Source: Pedobacter nanyangensis (GTDB taxonomy: Bacteria > Bacteroidota > Bacteroidia > Sphingobacteriales > Sphingobacteriaceae). Taken from it: a DNA stretch of 64,000 nucleotides. Made by a program: the position numbers and the translations under genes. The stretch is taken from contig NZ_QMHO01000002.1 of the NCBI RefSeq assembly GCF_003313505.1, positions 501,976 through 565,975 of the forward strand, read 5' to 3'. This document shows, in pieces, positions 63,230-64,000 of the stretch. Each line of letters starts with the position of its first letter. Position 1 is the stretch's first letter. The notes beneath the pieces are model-generated. The model saw only the letters and a program-made list of their open reading frames with translations, had not been told where the DNA came from and did no database searches.

Positions 63230-64000
63230 ATGAATAAACTCAAATTAAGTCTACTATTAATTTCTTTAGCCGCTTTAAGCTGCAATTCAAAAACAGACAC
63301 TCAGTTACGTTTAGACAAAAGTGAAAAACAACTTACCAATCTAAGAAACACTGCCATGGAAGCCAACAATATTCCAAGGAGTATTCACAAAGATGGTAAA
63401 GTACGCTGGATAGAAATACCTTATGACTGGACCGAAGGCTTTTGGCCAGGAACCTGTTGGATGATGTTTGAAAATACCAAGGATGAACAATGGAAACAAG
63501 CAGCAATAGCTTCTCAAAAAATCTACGAAGCGCACAAAAACTTAACCAACGATCATGACCTTGGCTTTATATTTAACAACTCTTACGGCAAAGCTTATCA
63601 AATTACCAAAGAGGAGCATTACAAGCAAGTATTAATTGATGCCGCTAACTCACTTATTACACGTTTTAATAAAAACACAGGTACCATACAAAGTTGGGAT
63701 GTAGTGGGCAATTGGCAAGAGAAAAGAGGTTGGAAATTCCCTGTTATTATTGACAACCTAATGAATTTGGAAATGCTTTTTGAAGCAACCATGCTTACTG
63801 GCGATAGCACTTACCATCAAATTGCCGTTGAGCATGCCAACACAACCCTTCAAAATCATTTTAGACCTGATGGTAGCTCTTACCACGTGGTAGACTATGA
63901 CCCGGTAACTGGGAAAGTGGTAAGTAAAGTAACTGCCCAAGGATATGCTGATGAAAGCGCTTGGTCGCGTGGACAAGCTTGGGGTTTGTATGGCTACACC
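63230..64000 (+). CDS. Unsaturated glucuronyl hydrolase, GH88 (partial at right edge)
   Basis: The 257 residues visible form a lipoprotein (LAALSC, C18) and most of a GH88 (alpha/alpha)6 barrel. Catalytic pair: D110 in NDHDLGFIFNNSYG and D175 in IIDNLMNLEML; SAWSRGQAWGLYGY follows. The reaction removes the 4,5-unsaturated uronate from lyase products by hydration. Lipid anchor suggests periplasmic or surface action. It directly follows the lyase gene and completes the pathway. Confidence 0.92.
   Translation, partial: MNKLKLSLLLISLAALSCNSKTDTQLRLDKSEKQLTNLRNTAMEANNIPRSIHKDGKVRWIEIPYDWTEGFWPGTCWMMFENTKDEQWKQAAIASQKIYEAHKNLTNDHDLGFIFNNSYGKAYQITKEEHYKQVLIDAANSLITRFNKNTGTIQSWDVVGNWQEKRGWKFPVIIDNLMNLEMLFEATMLTGDSTYHQIAVEHANTTLQNHFRPDGSSYHVVDYDPVTGKVVSKVTAQGYADESAWSRGQAWGLYGYT

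Noticed and set aside
50630..64000. Naming the locus a heparin-utilisation locus
   Set aside because: Family membership (heparinase II/III, GH88) is not proof of substrate; sulfatases, which are usual in heparin loci, are not visible here.
1..64000. tRNA, rRNA or riboswitch genes
   Set aside because: I saw no cloverleaf or conserved riboswitch core on reading; absence cannot be fully excluded without a covariance search.

Overview
The window comes from a Bacteroidota chromosome, most likely family Sphingobacteriaceae and close to Pedobacter. This rests on two complete SusC/SusD pairs, many SPII lipoproteins, type IX (Por) secretion tails, a TAnnTTTG-type promoter, and the gene repertoire (heparinase II/III family, GH88, GH20, DUF4625, DUF4142, DUF6428). 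The species is inferred; no rRNA or tRNA gene was seen.

Layout. 1-15.6 kb: housekeeping and accessory genes (a partial AAA ATPase, DUF4142 lipoprotein, exonuclease III, Nudix hydrolase, a PAS histidine kinase with a receiver-CRP fusion regulator, a 603-aa nitronate-monooxygenase-like protein, a histone-H1-like protein). They are separated by an unusual family of intergenic repeats, including two inverted copies of a ~300-bp MITE-like element. This part ends in a candidate metal-acquisition cluster: a small His/Cys membrane protein, a ZnuD-like TonB receptor and four His-containing lipoproteins. 15.7-35.4 kb: an ~18-kb leftward operon for an N-acetylhexosamine-containing glycan (SusC, SusD, a fasciclin/DNRLRE/CSPG surface lipoprotein, a parallel beta-helix lipoprotein, two paralogous secreted beta-sandwich proteins, two GH20 enzymes, an MFS sugar transporter, NagA, a CBM9-like protein, NagB). 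It ends in a perfect-stem terminator. Upstream lies a LacI regulator with two matching palindromic operator candidates. 35.7-40.1 kb: a ribulokinase paired with a fucose-isomerase-fold enzyme and a divergent AraC regulator. 40.1-47.3 kb: assorted single genes. 47.7-50.3 kb: an arsenic resistance operon (arsR, DUF6428, phosphatase-type reductase, Acr3). 50.6-64 kb: a second polysaccharide locus, apparently for a uronic-acid polymer: a leftward operon (surface glycan-binding lipoprotein, SusC, SusD, heparinase II/III lyase) and a divergent rightward unit (a 1192-aa multimodular heparinase II/III protein with a T9SS tail, then a GH88 unsaturated glucuronyl hydrolase running off the window).

How the parts fit. 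In the second locus a surface or secreted lyase cuts a uronate-containing chain, SusCD imports the oligomers, the second lyase works in the periplasm and GH88 removes the unsaturated uronate. In the first locus GH20 enzymes release N-acetylhexosamine, which the transporter, NagA and NagB convert to fructose-6-phosphate. The two loci could cooperate on one glycosaminoglycan-like substrate, but no sulfatase, GH18 or classical endo-enzyme is present and that link is inference.

Several coding remnants lie between genes (1050-1196, 43623-43742, 45342-45500, 47345-47660 and 50309-50609). They suggest repeated gene loss and insertion, including on both sides of the arsenic operon.
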